Assembly: GCA_050293885.1 (NCBI GenBank)
Contig: JBNKNO010000001.1
Location: 124,001 to 188,000, forward strand
Length of the DNA: 64,000 nt
Reading direction: 5' to 3'
Source: Nitrogeniibacter sp050293885
Lineage (GTDB): Bacteria; Pseudomonadota; Gammaproteobacteria; Burkholderiales; Rhodocyclaceae
Both the position numbers and the translations under genes were made by a program. This document shows positions 8,853 through 17,217 of the stretch, piece after piece. The stretch's first letter is position 1, and the number at the start of each line of letters is the position of its first letter. A model generated the notes under the pieces. That model saw only the letters and a list, made by a program, of their open reading frames with translations, had not been told where the DNA came from and did no database searches.

Positions 8853-9668
8853 TCAGCCAGGGGCGTTTTCGAGGATGCCCGGGCGTTCGGGCGTGCCGGC
8901 GGATTGGGTGAGGACGTCGTAGCCGTCTTCGGTGACCAGAATGGTGTGTTCCCATTGCGCGGACAGGCTGCGATCCTTGGTAATGATGGTCCAGCCGTCG
9001 GGCAATTCCGAGATGGCGGCCTTGCCGGCGTTGATCATCGGTTCGATCGTGAAGGTCATGCCGGCTTCAAGGATCAAACCGGTGCCGGGGCGTCCGTAGT
9101 GCAACACCTGCGGATCCTCGTGAAAATTCAGCCCGATGCCATGGCCGCAGAACTCACGCACCACGGAGAAGCCGTTGCCTTCGGCATGGCGCTGAATGGC
9201 CGCGCCAATGTCGCCCAGTCGCGCGCCAGGCTTCACCTGGTTGATCCCCAGCCACATGCACTCGTAAGTGATCTGGCACAGCCGGCTGGCGAGAATGGAG
9301 ACCTTGTTTCCCACCTTGAACATGCGGCTGGTGTCGCCATGAAAACCGTTCTTGATGACGGTGATGTCCAGATTGACGATGTCGCCATTCTTGAGCGCCT
9401 TGTTGGCGGGGACGCCATGGCACACCTGATGGTTGATCGAGGTGCAGATGGATTTCGGATAAGGGGCGTAGCCCGGTGGTGCGTAGTTGAGCGGTGCGGG
9501 AATGCAGCCCTGAACATCCACCATGTAGTCGTGGCACAGGGTGTCGAGTTCTTCGGTCGTTACGCCGGCTTTGACGAAGGGGGTGATGTAGTCGAGCACC
9601 TCGGCGGCCAGGCGGCCGGCGATGCGCATGCCCTCGATCTCGTCGGGCGTTTTCAGATTAATACTCAT
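8853..9668 (-). CDS. map: Type I methionine aminopeptidase Map
   Basis: Removes the initiator methionine from new proteins. The 271-residue protein has the pita-bread fold metal ligands in order: the two aspartates in NLDITVIKNGFHGDTSRMF, the histidine in CGHGIG, the glutamate in FTIEPM and the glutamate in WEHTILVT. There is no N-terminal zinc extension, so it is class Ia. It is divergent from rpsB, which is the common arrangement in proteobacteria, and lies immediately upstream of glnD on the same strand. Confidence 0.96.
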   Translation of the reverse strand: MSINLKTPDEIEGMRIAGRLAAEVLDYITPFVKAGVTTEELDTLCHDYMVDVQGCIPAPLNYAPPGYAPYPKSICTSINHQVCHGVPANKALKNGDIVNLDITVIKNGFHGDTSRMFKVGNKVSILASRLCQITYECMWLGINQVKPGARLGDIGAAIQRHAEGNGFSVVREFCGHGIGLNFHEDPQVLHYGRPGTGLILEAGMTFTIEPMINAGKAAISELPDGWTIITKDRSLSAQWEHTILVTEDGYDVLTQSAGTPERPGILENAPG

Positions 9669-9753
9669 TGATCAGTGTGTGTCGCGGGGGGTCGGTAAAG
9701 GCAAGAGGCTATCGCAAGGGCACTCGGACGGCAATCTGATTGCTCTTTTCGGC

Positions 9754-9783
9754 TTGAGGCTTGTCATTTCCCACTGCTATAAT
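9754..9783 (+). promoter_or_regulatory. Sigma-70 promoter of the rpsB operon
   Basis: TTGAGG at 9754-9759 and a perfect TATAAT at 9778-9783 are separated by 18 bp. Transcription would begin near 9790, leaving a leader of about 168 nt before rpsB. A nearer TTGTCA (9761-9766) is only 11 bp from the -10 and is unlikely to serve as the -35. Confidence 0.75.
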
Positions 9784-9789
9784 CGTGAG

Positions 9790-9951
9790 CTTGCCTGATC
9801 ATGGTGATGAGGCAAGACATTGACTTGAATCCACACGCTCGGGATCGAGCCTGATTTGGAGCAATCCGGGATCAGGCGAAAAGGGTCTGTCCTTGAGGGG
9901 GCAGTTTGCGGCTACGGTCGCGCCCGGGCGGAGGCTCAACCCTTTTAGGAG
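9790..9951 (+). promoter_or_regulatory. Structured 5' leader of rpsB, probable ribosomal protein S2 autoregulation element
   Basis: Three consecutive foldable elements are visible. (1) CTTGCCT/AGGCAAG at 9790-9816, with an inner ATCA/TGAT stem. (2) GCCTGAT/ATCAGGC at 9849-9877, with an inner stem capped by a GCAA tetraloop. (3) AAAAGGGT (9879-9886) pairing perfectly with ACCCTTTT (9939-9946), directly next to the AGGAG ribosome-binding site at 9947-9951; TTGAG/CTCAA pairing lies inside. rpsB leaders in other proteobacteria are bound by S2 to repress translation. That role here is inferred from position and folding. Confidence 0.6.
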
Positions 9952-9957
9952 AAACAC

Positions 9958-10722
9958 ATGACTGTCACGATGCGCCAGATGCTCGAAGCCGGCGTCCACT
10001 TTGGTCACCAGACCCGTTTCTGGAACCCGCGCATGGCCCCGTTCATCTTCGGCCAGCGCAACAAGATTCACATCGTCAACCTCGAAAAGACGATGGTGAA
10101 GTACCTCGAGGCGATGGAGCACATCCGCAAGCTGTCTGCCAACAAGGGCACCGTCCTGTTCGTGGGTACCAAGCGGCAGGCGCGTGAAATCGTCGCCGAA
10201 GAAGCACGTCGCGCTGGTATGCCCTTTGTCGATGAGCGCTGGCTTGGCGGCATGCTGACCAACTTCAAGACGGTCAAGCAGTCCATCAAACGTCTGAAAG
10301 ATCTCGAAGCCATGGTCGAGGACGGCTCCATCGAGCGCCTGTCCAAGAAAGAAGCGCTGATGACGACTCGCGAGATCGAGAAGCTCACCAAGGCCATTGG
10401 CGGTATCAAGGACATGGGTGGACTGCCCGACGCGATCTTCGTCATTGACGTCGGCTATCACAAGATTGCACTGACGGAAGCCAAGAAGCTTGGCATCCCC
10501 CTCATCGCCGTGGTCGACACCAATCACTCGCCCGAAGGCGTGGATTTCGTGATCCCCGGCAACGACGACTCCAGCCGCGCGATCCGTCTCTACGCCCGTG
10601 GCGTGGCCGACGCCGTGATCGAGGGCCGTAGCCAGACGATTCAGGAAATCGTGGCTGCCGGTTCCGACGAGTTCGTCGAAGTCGAAGAGGAAGCAGGTGA
10701 GGCCGAGCAAGGCGAAGCCTGA
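9958..10722 (+). CDS. rpsB: Small ribosomal subunit protein S2
   Basis: Structural protein of the 30S subunit, 254 residues. The N-terminus MRQMLEAGVHFGHQTRFWNP is typical of bacterial S2, as are NPRMAPFIFG, DERWLGGMLTN and IPLIAVVDTNHSP. The C-terminus is an acidic tail rich in glutamate. ATG 9958 follows AGGAG by 6 bases. It is the first gene of the long rightward operon, and tsf follows after 38 bp with no terminator. Confidence 0.98.
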   Translation: MTVTMRQMLEAGVHFGHQTRFWNPRMAPFIFGQRNKIHIVNLEKTMVKYLEAMEHIRKLSANKGTVLFVGTKRQAREIVAEEARRAGMPFVDERWLGGMLTNFKTVKQSIKRLKDLEAMVEDGSIERLSKKEALMTTREIEKLTKAIGGIKDMGGLPDAIFVIDVGYHKIALTEAKKLGIPLIAVVDTNHSPEGVDFVIPGNDDSSRAIRLYARGVADAVIEGRSQTIQEIVAAGSDEFVEVEEEAGEAEQGEA

Positions 10723-10760
10723 TCACCATTTCGTAACCAATTCAGAATTCAGGAGTAATC

Positions 10761-11648
10761 ATGGCGGCAATTACCGCAGGCATGGTCAAAGAGCTACGCG
10801 AAAAGACCGATGCGCCCATGATGGAGTGCAAGAAGGCCCTCACGGAAGCCGATGGCGATATGGCCAAGGCCGAAGAGATCCTTCGCGTAAAGCTGGGTAA
10901 CAAGGCCAGCAAGGCAGCAACCCGCGTGACCGCCGAAGGCATCGTCGCGACCTACATTTCCGACGACGGCAAGCTGGCCGCGATGGTCGAACTCAACTGC
11001 GAGACCGACTTCGTTGCCAAGAACGACGACTTTCTGGCACTTGGCGGCCAACTGGCTGAACTGGTTGCCACGCGCAATCCGGCCGACGTTGCCGCGCTGT
11101 CCGGTCTTGAAATCGGCGGCAAGACGGTTGACGTCATCCGCTCGGAGTTGATTGGCAAGATCGGCGAAAACATGTCCATCCGTCGCTTTGCCCGTATCGA
11201 TGCCAAGGGCACCGTGTCGAGCTACATTCACGGCGGCGCGAAAATCGGTGTGCTGATCGATGTGGTTGGTGGCGAGGAAGACCTCGGTCGTGATCTGGCC
11301 ATGCACATCGCAGCGAGCAAGCCCAAGGCGCTGTCGGCGGACCAGGTGTCGGCCGAACTGATCGAGACCGAGCGTCGTATCGCGGCCGAGAAGGCTGCCG
11401 AGTCGGGCAAACCCGCCGAGATCGTCGAAAAGATGGTCGAAGGTACGGTCAATAAGTTCCTCAAGGAAGTCACCTTGCTCGGTCAGCCCTTCGTCAAGAA
11501 CGACAAGCAGACCGTCGAAGCCCTGCTCAAAGCGCAAAATGCTTCGGTGGGCAGTTTCGTGCTGTTCATCGTTGGTGAGGGTATCGAGAAGAAGGTCGAC
11601 GACTTTGCCGCTGAAGTGGCCGCCCAGGCCGCTGCAGCCAAGAAGTAA
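10761..11648 (+). CDS. tsf: Translation elongation factor Ts
   Basis: Guanine nucleotide exchange factor that recycles EF-Tu. The 295-residue protein has the N-terminal UBA-like domain with signature LREKTDAPMMECKKAL (about residues 11-26) and the EF-Ts core motif ELNCETDFVAKND, which contacts EF-Tu. AGGAG lies 5 bases before ATG 10761. The order rpsB-tsf-pyrH-frr is nearly universal in proteobacteria. Confidence 0.98.
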   Translation: MAAITAGMVKELREKTDAPMMECKKALTEADGDMAKAEEILRVKLGNKASKAATRVTAEGIVATYISDDGKLAAMVELNCETDFVAKNDDFLALGGQLAELVATRNPADVAALSGLEIGGKTVDVIRSELIGKIGENMSIRRFARIDAKGTVSSYIHGGAKIGVLIDVVGGEEDLGRDLAMHIAASKPKALSADQVSAELIETERRIAAEKAAESGKPAEIVEKMVEGTVNKFLKEVTLLGQPFVKNDKQTVEALLKAQNASVGSFVLFIVGEGIEKKVDDFAAEVAAQAAAAKK

Positions 11649-11665
11649 CACGCGGAGCCGCCGTC

Positions 11666-12379
11666 ATGACCGCCGCCTACCAGCGCATTCTGCTCAAGCT
11701 CTCCGGTGAAGCCCTGATGGGCGATGACGCCTATGGCATCAATCGTGATGTCGTCTCGCGCATCGTTGCTGAAGTGGCGGAGGTGAGCCGGCTGGGTGTA
11801 CAGGTCGGGGTGGTCATTGGCGGTGGCAACATCTTTCGCGGTATGGCGGGGGCTGCGTCCGGCATGGATCGCGCCACCGCCGACTACATGGGGATGCTCG
11901 CGACCGTCATGAACGCCATGGCGCTGGCAGATGCCATGCGTGGCGCCGGGCTCAATGCGCGGGTTCAATCCGCCTTGCGGATTGATCAGGTGGTCGAGCC
12001 GTATATTCGCGGCAAGGCCATTCGATACCTCGAAGAAGGTCGTGTGGTGGTCTTTGGCGCCGGGACCGGCAACCCGTTTTTCACGACCGATACGGCGGCA
12101 GCCCTGCGCGGCGCGGAAATCGGTGCGCAGATCGTGCTCAAGGCGACCAAGGTCGACGGCATTTACACCGCCGACCCCAAAATCGACGCGTCGGCCGAGC
12201 GTTTCGCCCGCATCAGTTTTGATGAGGCGATCACGCGTGACCTGAAAGTGCTCGATGCGACCGCGTTTGCGCTGTGTCGCGATCAGAAATTGCCGATCAA
12301 CGTGTTCAGCATCTTCAAGTCCGGTGCGCTCAAGCGTGTCGTGATGGGCGAAGATGAGGGTACGTTGGTCTACTGTTGA
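11666..12379 (+). CDS. pyrH: Uridylate kinase PyrH
   Basis: Phosphorylates UMP to UDP, an essential step in pyrimidine nucleotide synthesis. The 237-residue protein belongs to the amino-acid kinase family: LLKLSGEALMG at the N-terminus binds phosphate, GGGNIFRG follows, and GTGNPFFTTD lies in the UMP-binding loop. It has the hexameric bacterial UMP kinase length. It lies 17 bp after tsf and 13 bp before frr. Confidence 0.97.
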   Translation: MTAAYQRILLKLSGEALMGDDAYGINRDVVSRIVAEVAEVSRLGVQVGVVIGGGNIFRGMAGAASGMDRATADYMGMLATVMNAMALADAMRGAGLNARVQSALRIDQVVEPYIRGKAIRYLEEGRVVVFGAGTGNPFFTTDTAAALRGAEIGAQIVLKATKVDGIYTADPKIDASAERFARISFDEAITRDLKVLDATAFALCRDQKLPINVFSIFKSGALKRVVMGEDEGTLVYC

Positions 12380-12392
12380 GGAGACAAGCGAC

Positions 12393-12950
12393 ATGATCAG
12401 TGAGTTGAAAAAAGCGACTGAAGCCAGAATGCAGAAGTCGCTCGAGGCGCTCAGGCACGATTTGGCAAAGATTCGAACGGGGCGTGCGCACACCGGTATT
12501 CTTGATCATGTCGAGGTGGAGTACTACGGCAGCATGGTGCCGATCAACCAGGTCGCGAACGTGACCTTGATCGATGCGCGCACCATTGGCGTCCAGCCGT
12601 GGGAAAAGCCCTTGGCGGGCAAGATCGAAAAGGCGATCCGCGATTCGGATCTGGGCCTGAACCCGGCGTCGGTCGGTGAATTGATCCGTGTGCCGATGCC
12701 GGTGTTGACCGAGGAGCGACGTCGCGATTTGACCAAGGTCGTCAAGCAGGAAGGCGAGGGCGCCCGCGTGGCGGTACGCAACCAGCGACGTGACGCCAAC
12801 GGCACGCTCAAGGACGCGGTCAAGAACAAGGACATCTCGGAAGACGACGAGCGCCGTGGTCAGGAGGAGGTGCAGAAACTCACCGACCGTTTCATCGCCG
12901 AAATCGACAAGCTTCTGGAGCAGAAAGAGCAGGAGCTGATGCAGGTCTGA
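12393..12950 (+). CDS. frr: Ribosome recycling factor
   Basis: Splits the post-termination ribosome together with EF-G. The 185-residue product has the tRNA-mimic two-domain fold, with DLAKIRTGRAH in the first long helix, the domain II core GVQPWEK and the C-terminal helices. The frame opens 13 codons earlier, but ATG 12393 preceded by GAGGAG (12378-12383) gives the conserved N-terminus MISELKK. Confidence 0.97.
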   Translation: MISELKKATEARMQKSLEALRHDLAKIRTGRAHTGILDHVEVEYYGSMVPINQVANVTLIDARTIGVQPWEKPLAGKIEKAIRDSDLGLNPASVGELIRVPMPVLTEERRRDLTKVVKQEGEGARVAVRNQRRDANGTLKDAVKNKDISEDDERRGQEEVQKLTDRFIAEIDKLLEQKEQELMQV

Positions 12951-12975
12951 GCGGCCAGCCGGATTTCATCAGCCC

Positions 12976-13767
12976 ATGGCCGATTCTTCCTTTACCAGTT
13001 CGACGCGCACCATTCCCGACGGTGCGCCCGTACCGCGCCACGTTGCCATCATCATGGACGGCAACGGACGTTGGGCCCGCAAGCGCTTCATGCCGCGCGT
13101 GGCCGGTCACTCGCGTGGCGTTGAAACCGTGCGCGAAACGATCAAGTGCTGCATCGAACGCGGTGTCGGTTATCTCACGCTGTTTGCGTTCAGTTCGGAG
13201 AACTGGCGGCGTCCCGCCGACGAAGTCAGCTTTCTGATGCAGTTGTTCATGCGTTCGCTCAAGAAGGAAATTGCGCGCATGCACGAAAACGGTATCCGTT
13301 TTCGCGTCATCGGCGATCGGTCGAAATTCGACGATGCGCTGGTGCGGATGATTTGTGATGCCGAGGCCATGACCGCAGAAAACACGGCGCTGCAGCTCAC
13401 CATTGCCGCGAACTATGGCGGGCGTTGGGATATTCTGAACGCGGTCAACACGCTCATTGCCGCAGGTGATGCGCCGCAGGAAATCACCGAAGAGGCGCTC
13501 AGCCCGCATTTGTCCATGGCGTTTGCGCCTGAACCGGATCTGTTTATCCGCACGGGTGGCGAGCAGCGCATCAGCAACTTCCTGTTATGGCAGCTGGCCT
13601 ACACCGAGCTGTATTTCACCGATACCCTCTGGCCGGATTTCGACTCGACCGCATTCGACGCGGCGCTCGCTTCGTATGGCGAGCGTGAGCGTCGTTTTGG
13701 ACGCACGAGCGAGCAGTTGCCGGCAGACAAGCGCGTCGATGACGCGAACCGCAAGGGCCATGCTTAA
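12976..13767 (+). CDS. uppS: Isoprenyl transferase (undecaprenyl diphosphate synthase)
   Basis: Adds isopentenyl units in cis to farnesyl diphosphate, making the C55 lipid carrier for peptidoglycan and O-antigen. The 263-residue protein has HVAIIMDGNGRWA (catalytic D28), the FSSENW block and the C-terminal RTGGEQRISNFLLWQ motif. All the substrate-binding residues I could check are present. Its stop overlaps the cdsA start by 8 bp. Confidence 0.96.
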   Translation: MADSSFTSSTRTIPDGAPVPRHVAIIMDGNGRWARKRFMPRVAGHSRGVETVRETIKCCIERGVGYLTLFAFSSENWRRPADEVSFLMQLFMRSLKKEIARMHENGIRFRVIGDRSKFDDALVRMICDAEAMTAENTALQLTIAANYGGRWDILNAVNTLIAAGDAPQEITEEALSPHLSMAFAPEPDLFIRTGGEQRISNFLLWQLAYTELYFTDTLWPDFDSTAFDAALASYGERERRFGRTSEQLPADKRVDDANRKGHA

Positions 13768-14578
13768 AACGAGAGTCATTACCGCGCTGGTAATGCTCCT
13801 GGTGTTCAGCACGGCTGTCTTTGCCTTTTCCGACGATGGGTGGATTGCCTTTGTGGCGGCGATTACCGGTGCTGCCGCGTGGGAATGGGCGGGCTTGTGC
13901 CGCTGGGGGGCGAAATGCCGGGTTGCCTACGGTGCTTTGGTGGCGCTCCTGTCCGCGGCCCTTGCGCTGTTGATCGATCGCGCAACGCCTGACCTTGCGC
14001 ACGCGTTGCTTCTCGCCGTATTTGTTGCAGCGGCTGTCTTCTGGATGGCGATCGGGTTTGTCTGGCTCGCACGCTTGTGGCCATTGGGGCGCGGTGTGTT
14101 CGCGGCGCTCACCGGGCTCATCGTCATGCTGCCGACCGCCATCGCAATGGTCTATCTGCGCGGTATCGATCCGTGGTGGTTGCTCGGGGCCATGGCCATT
14201 GTCTGGGTGGCCGACATCGCGGCCTATTTCAGCGGCCGCGCCTGGGGACGACGCAAGCTCGCACCGGCCATCAGCCCCGGGAAGAGCTGGGAAGGCGTGA
14301 TGGGCGCGCTTGTCGCGGTCGTGATCTACGGGCTGATTGTGCTGGTTTCGGCCGGCGCCAGCCTTTCCGTCATGCATTGGATCTTCGTCGTGCTGGCGCT
14401 TCTTGTGCTCACGGGTGTGAGTGTTGCCGGCGATCTGTTTGAATCCATGCTCAAGCGTCAGGCCGGCATCAAGGACAGCAGTCAGTTGCTCCCCGGACAT
14501 GGTGGTGTGCTCGACCGGATCGACAGCCTCACCTCGACTTTGCCCATGGTGGCACTGTTCGCCTTGCTGGTGCGCTAG
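13760..14578 (+). CDS. cdsA: Phosphatidate cytidylyltransferase CdsA
   Basis: Inner-membrane enzyme that makes CDP-diacylglycerol for all phospholipids. The 272-residue product has about eight hydrophobic membrane segments and the C-terminal CDP-diglyceride synthetase signature SMLKRQAGIKDSSQLLPGHG with its conserved K, D and downstream D. I placed the start at ATG 13760, inside the end of uppS, because it gives the typical hydrophobic N-terminus MLKTRVITALVML. The frame is open further upstream but only as a shadow of uppS. Confidence 0.93.
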   Translation: MLKTRVITALVMLLVFSTAVFAFSDDGWIAFVAAITGAAAWEWAGLCRWGAKCRVAYGALVALLSAALALLIDRATPDLAHALLLAVFVAAAVFWMAIGFVWLARLWPLGRGVFAALTGLIVMLPTAIAMVYLRGIDPWWLLGAMAIVWVADIAAYFSGRAWGRRKLAPAISPGKSWEGVMGALVAVVIYGLIVLVSAGASLSVMHWIFVVLALLVLTGVSVAGDLFESMLKRQAGIKDSSQLLPGHGGVLDRIDSLTSTLPMVALFALLVR

Positions 14579-14656
14579 CGCACCCGCCGTGCTCGAGCGG
14601 ATATCCGCAGCCTTCACGCGCGCGTGCTGCCGGGCGCATCACTTTCAAGTATTTCA

Positions 14657-15847
14657 ATGGCAAACATTCAGACTCTTACGGTACTTGGGGCCACCGGCTC
14701 GATTGGTGAAAGTACGCTTGATGTCGTTGCCCGGCATCCTGACCGATATCGTGTCTTCGCGCTGACGGGGCGTTCGCGCCTTGAGCGGCTCGCCGAACAG
14801 TGCGCGCAGTTCACGCCGAGGTGCGCTGTTGTTGCCGATGATGAGGCCGCCCAACGGCTGGCGGCGATGTTGACGCAGCGCGGCTTGAGCACCGAGGTGC
14901 TCGTGGGCGAATCAGGCTTGGTCGCCGTCTCCGAGGCGAGTGAGGTGGACGCCGTGATGGCGGCGATTGTCGGTGCTGCCGGCTTGAGGCCGACACTGGC
15001 GGCGGCGCAGGCGGGCAAGCGCGTCTTGCTCGCCAACAAGGAAGCGCTGGTCATGTCCGGCGCCTTGTTCATGGATGCGGTTCAAAAGGGCGGCGCGACC
15101 TTGTTGCCGATCGATAGCGAACACAACGCAGTCTTTCAGGCGCTGCCCGCTGGTTTCGACCGCCAGCCCGCGCGCCATGGTGTCGCGCGCGTGTTGCTGA
15201 CCGCCTCTGGCGGCCCCTTTCGCGATCGCGATCCGGCAACGCTGAGCGCGGTGACGCCGGAAGAAGCATGCGCGCACCCGAACTGGTCCATGGGGCGAAA
15301 GATTTCTGTCGACTCCGCGACCATGATGAACAAGGGGCTGGAAGTCATCGAAGCGCATTGGCTTTTCGGTGTCGACGCGGACGCCATCGAGGTGGTCATC
15401 CATCGCCAGAGCGTGATTCACTCGATGGTCGATTACGTCGATGGGTCGGTGTTGGCCCAGTTGGGCAATCCGGACATGCGCACGCCGATCGCGCATGCGC
15501 TGGCCTATCCGGCGCGTATTGCGTCCGGCGTCTCGGCGCTTGATCTGTGCAAGATCGGTCGTCTCGATTTCGAGCCCCCGGATTTGGCGCGCTTCCCGTG
15601 TCTTGCGTTGGCCTATGAGGCGCTGCGTGCCGAGGGCGGGATGCCCGCCGTGCTCAATGCCGCCAACGAGATCGCTGTCGATGCGTTTCTGGCGCGGCGC
15701 ACCGGCTACATGGAAATCCCCGGTATCATCGGTGAGGTCATGCAGGCGATGGCGGGCGCGGGGGACGGTTCGCTGGAACAAATCGAGGCGGTCGATGCCG
15801 AAGCTCGAGTCCGCGCCGATGCGCTTGTGAAATCCCGGGAGACTTGA
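14657..15847 (+). CDS. dxr: 1-deoxy-D-xylulose-5-phosphate reductoisomerase Dxr
   Basis: Second enzyme of the non-mevalonate isoprenoid pathway: converts DXP to MEP with NADPH. The 396-residue protein starts with the nucleotide-binding loop LGATGSIGEST and has ANKEALV, the metal-binding IDSEHNA and SVDSATMMNKGLE. ATG 14657 matches the family start. No strong ribosome-binding site is visible. The stop codon overlaps the rseP start by one base (TGATG). Confidence 0.96.
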   Translation: MANIQTLTVLGATGSIGESTLDVVARHPDRYRVFALTGRSRLERLAEQCAQFTPRCAVVADDEAAQRLAAMLTQRGLSTEVLVGESGLVAVSEASEVDAVMAAIVGAAGLRPTLAAAQAGKRVLLANKEALVMSGALFMDAVQKGGATLLPIDSEHNAVFQALPAGFDRQPARHGVARVLLTASGGPFRDRDPATLSAVTPEEACAHPNWSMGRKISVDSATMMNKGLEVIEAHWLFGVDADAIEVVIHRQSVIHSMVDYVDGSVLAQLGNPDMRTPIAHALAYPARIASGVSALDLCKIGRLDFEPPDLARFPCLALAYEALRAEGGMPAVLNAANEIAVDAFLARRTGYMEIPGIIGEVMQAMAGAGDGSLEQIEAVDAEARVRADALVKSRET

Positions 15848-17211
15848 TGGCTTTGCTCGAATACCTCGTCCCATTCGTTTTCGGTCTGGGGCTACTGATC
15901 CTCATTCACGAGTTGGGCCACTATTCGGTGGCGCGTTGGTGCAACGTCAAAGTGCAGCGTTTTTCGGTCGGCTTCGGTAAGCCGCTGGTCAAATGGTGTT
16001 GGGGCCGAGACAAGACTGAATGGGTGATCGCCGCGTTTCCGTTGGGCGGCTATGTGAAGATGCTCGATGAGCGCGAAGGCGAAGTGCCCGCCGAGTTGCT
16101 GCATCGTGCGTTCAATACCCAGTCGGTATGGCGCCGTTTTGCCATTGTCGCCGCCGGGCCGCTGGCGAATCTCGCGCTGGCCGTGCTGCTGTACTGGGTG
16201 GTGTTCGTTGGTGGCGTTGACGAGCTGCGTGCGCGTGTCGAGATTTCGGCGCCCGAATCGATTGCGGCGACCGCAGGTCTGGCCAATGGCGACGAAATTC
16301 TCGAGGTCGACGGCGAGCCCGTTCAGTCCTGGCAGGATTGGCGCTGGGTGCTGCTCAAGGCCGTCATGAACGAACCGACGGCCGCTCTTGTCGTGCGCAC
16401 CGCCGCTGGCGAACGGGCCGTCTATACCTTGCCGCTCGATAGCATCGTCGTTGACGAGGGGCGGGAGGATCCGATGGTGCAGCTGGGTGTCAGGCCGTAC
16501 CGGCCGAAGATTCCCGCGGTTCTCGGAACGATTGTCGACGATGGCCCGGCGGCGAACGCAGGTTTGCTGGCAGGGGATGTCGTCGTCCGCATCGATGGGG
16601 AAAAGATCGACGACTTCATGGCGCTGGTGGACAAGGTGAGCGCCGCTGCCGGCAAGAACCTGCGTTTCGAGATCGTTCGTGAGGGGCGCACGCTTGAATT
16701 GCAGGTAACACCGAAGGCGCAGGAAGTCAGGGGGGAGCAGGTGGGTCGTATCGGCGTCCGCGTGCAAAGCCCGCCGGGGGGTGCCGAGTCGATGTTTGTC
16801 AAAGTGTCGCATCCGCCGATCGAGGCATTCGGGCGCGCCGTGCGGCAAACGTGGGAGATGAGTACCTTCAGCCTCTCGATGATCGGTCGCATGTTGACCG
16901 GCGAGTTGTCATGGCGAAACCTGAGCGGGCCAGTCACGATCGCGGACTATGCAGGGCAGTCTGCCAAGATGGGACTCGATCACTACATCAAGTTTCTTGC
17001 GCTGATCAGCATCAGCCTCGGGGTGCTGAACCTGCTCCCCATCCCGGTGCTGGATGGCGGGCATTTACTGTATTATGTGATCGAAATTCTGCGGGGCGGA
17101 CCGGTGCCTGAACGCGTGATGGAAATCGGGCAGCAGGTGGGCCTCGCGCTGCTGGTCATGCTCATGGCATTCGCCTTTTATAACGATATCAATCGCCTGA
17201 TCTCTGGCTAA
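15847..17211 (+). CDS. rseP: Site-2 intramembrane zinc protease RseP
   Basis: Cleaves anti-sigma factors and leftover signal peptides within the inner membrane, linking envelope stress to sigma-E. The 454-residue protein has HELGH in the first membrane helix (H21, E22, H25), two PDZ-like domains (about 115-185 and 205-290), and the third metal ligand in NLLPIPVLDGGHLLYY near the C-terminus, flanked by membrane helices. Full length and all catalytic residues are present. The position between dxr and bamA is standard. Confidence 0.96.
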   Translation: MALLEYLVPFVFGLGLLILIHELGHYSVARWCNVKVQRFSVGFGKPLVKWCWGRDKTEWVIAAFPLGGYVKMLDEREGEVPAELLHRAFNTQSVWRRFAIVAAGPLANLALAVLLYWVVFVGGVDELRARVEISAPESIAATAGLANGDEILEVDGEPVQSWQDWRWVLLKAVMNEPTAALVVRTAAGERAVYTLPLDSIVVDEGREDPMVQLGVRPYRPKIPAVLGTIVDDGPAANAGLLAGDVVVRIDGEKIDDFMALVDKVSAAAGKNLRFEIVREGRTLELQVTPKAQEVRGEQVGRIGVRVQSPPGGAESMFVKVSHPPIEAFGRAVRQTWEMSTFSLSMIGRMLTGELSWRNLSGPVTIADYAGQSAKMGLDHYIKFLALISISLGVLNLLPIPVLDGGHLLYYVIEILRGGPVPERVMEIGQQVGLALLVMLMAFAFYNDINRLISG

Positions 17212-17217
17212 ATTCCA

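Noticed and set aside
9761..9783. TTGTCA as the -35 of the rpsB promoter
   Set aside because: Only 11 bp from TATAAT; TTGAGG at 18 bp is the better partner.
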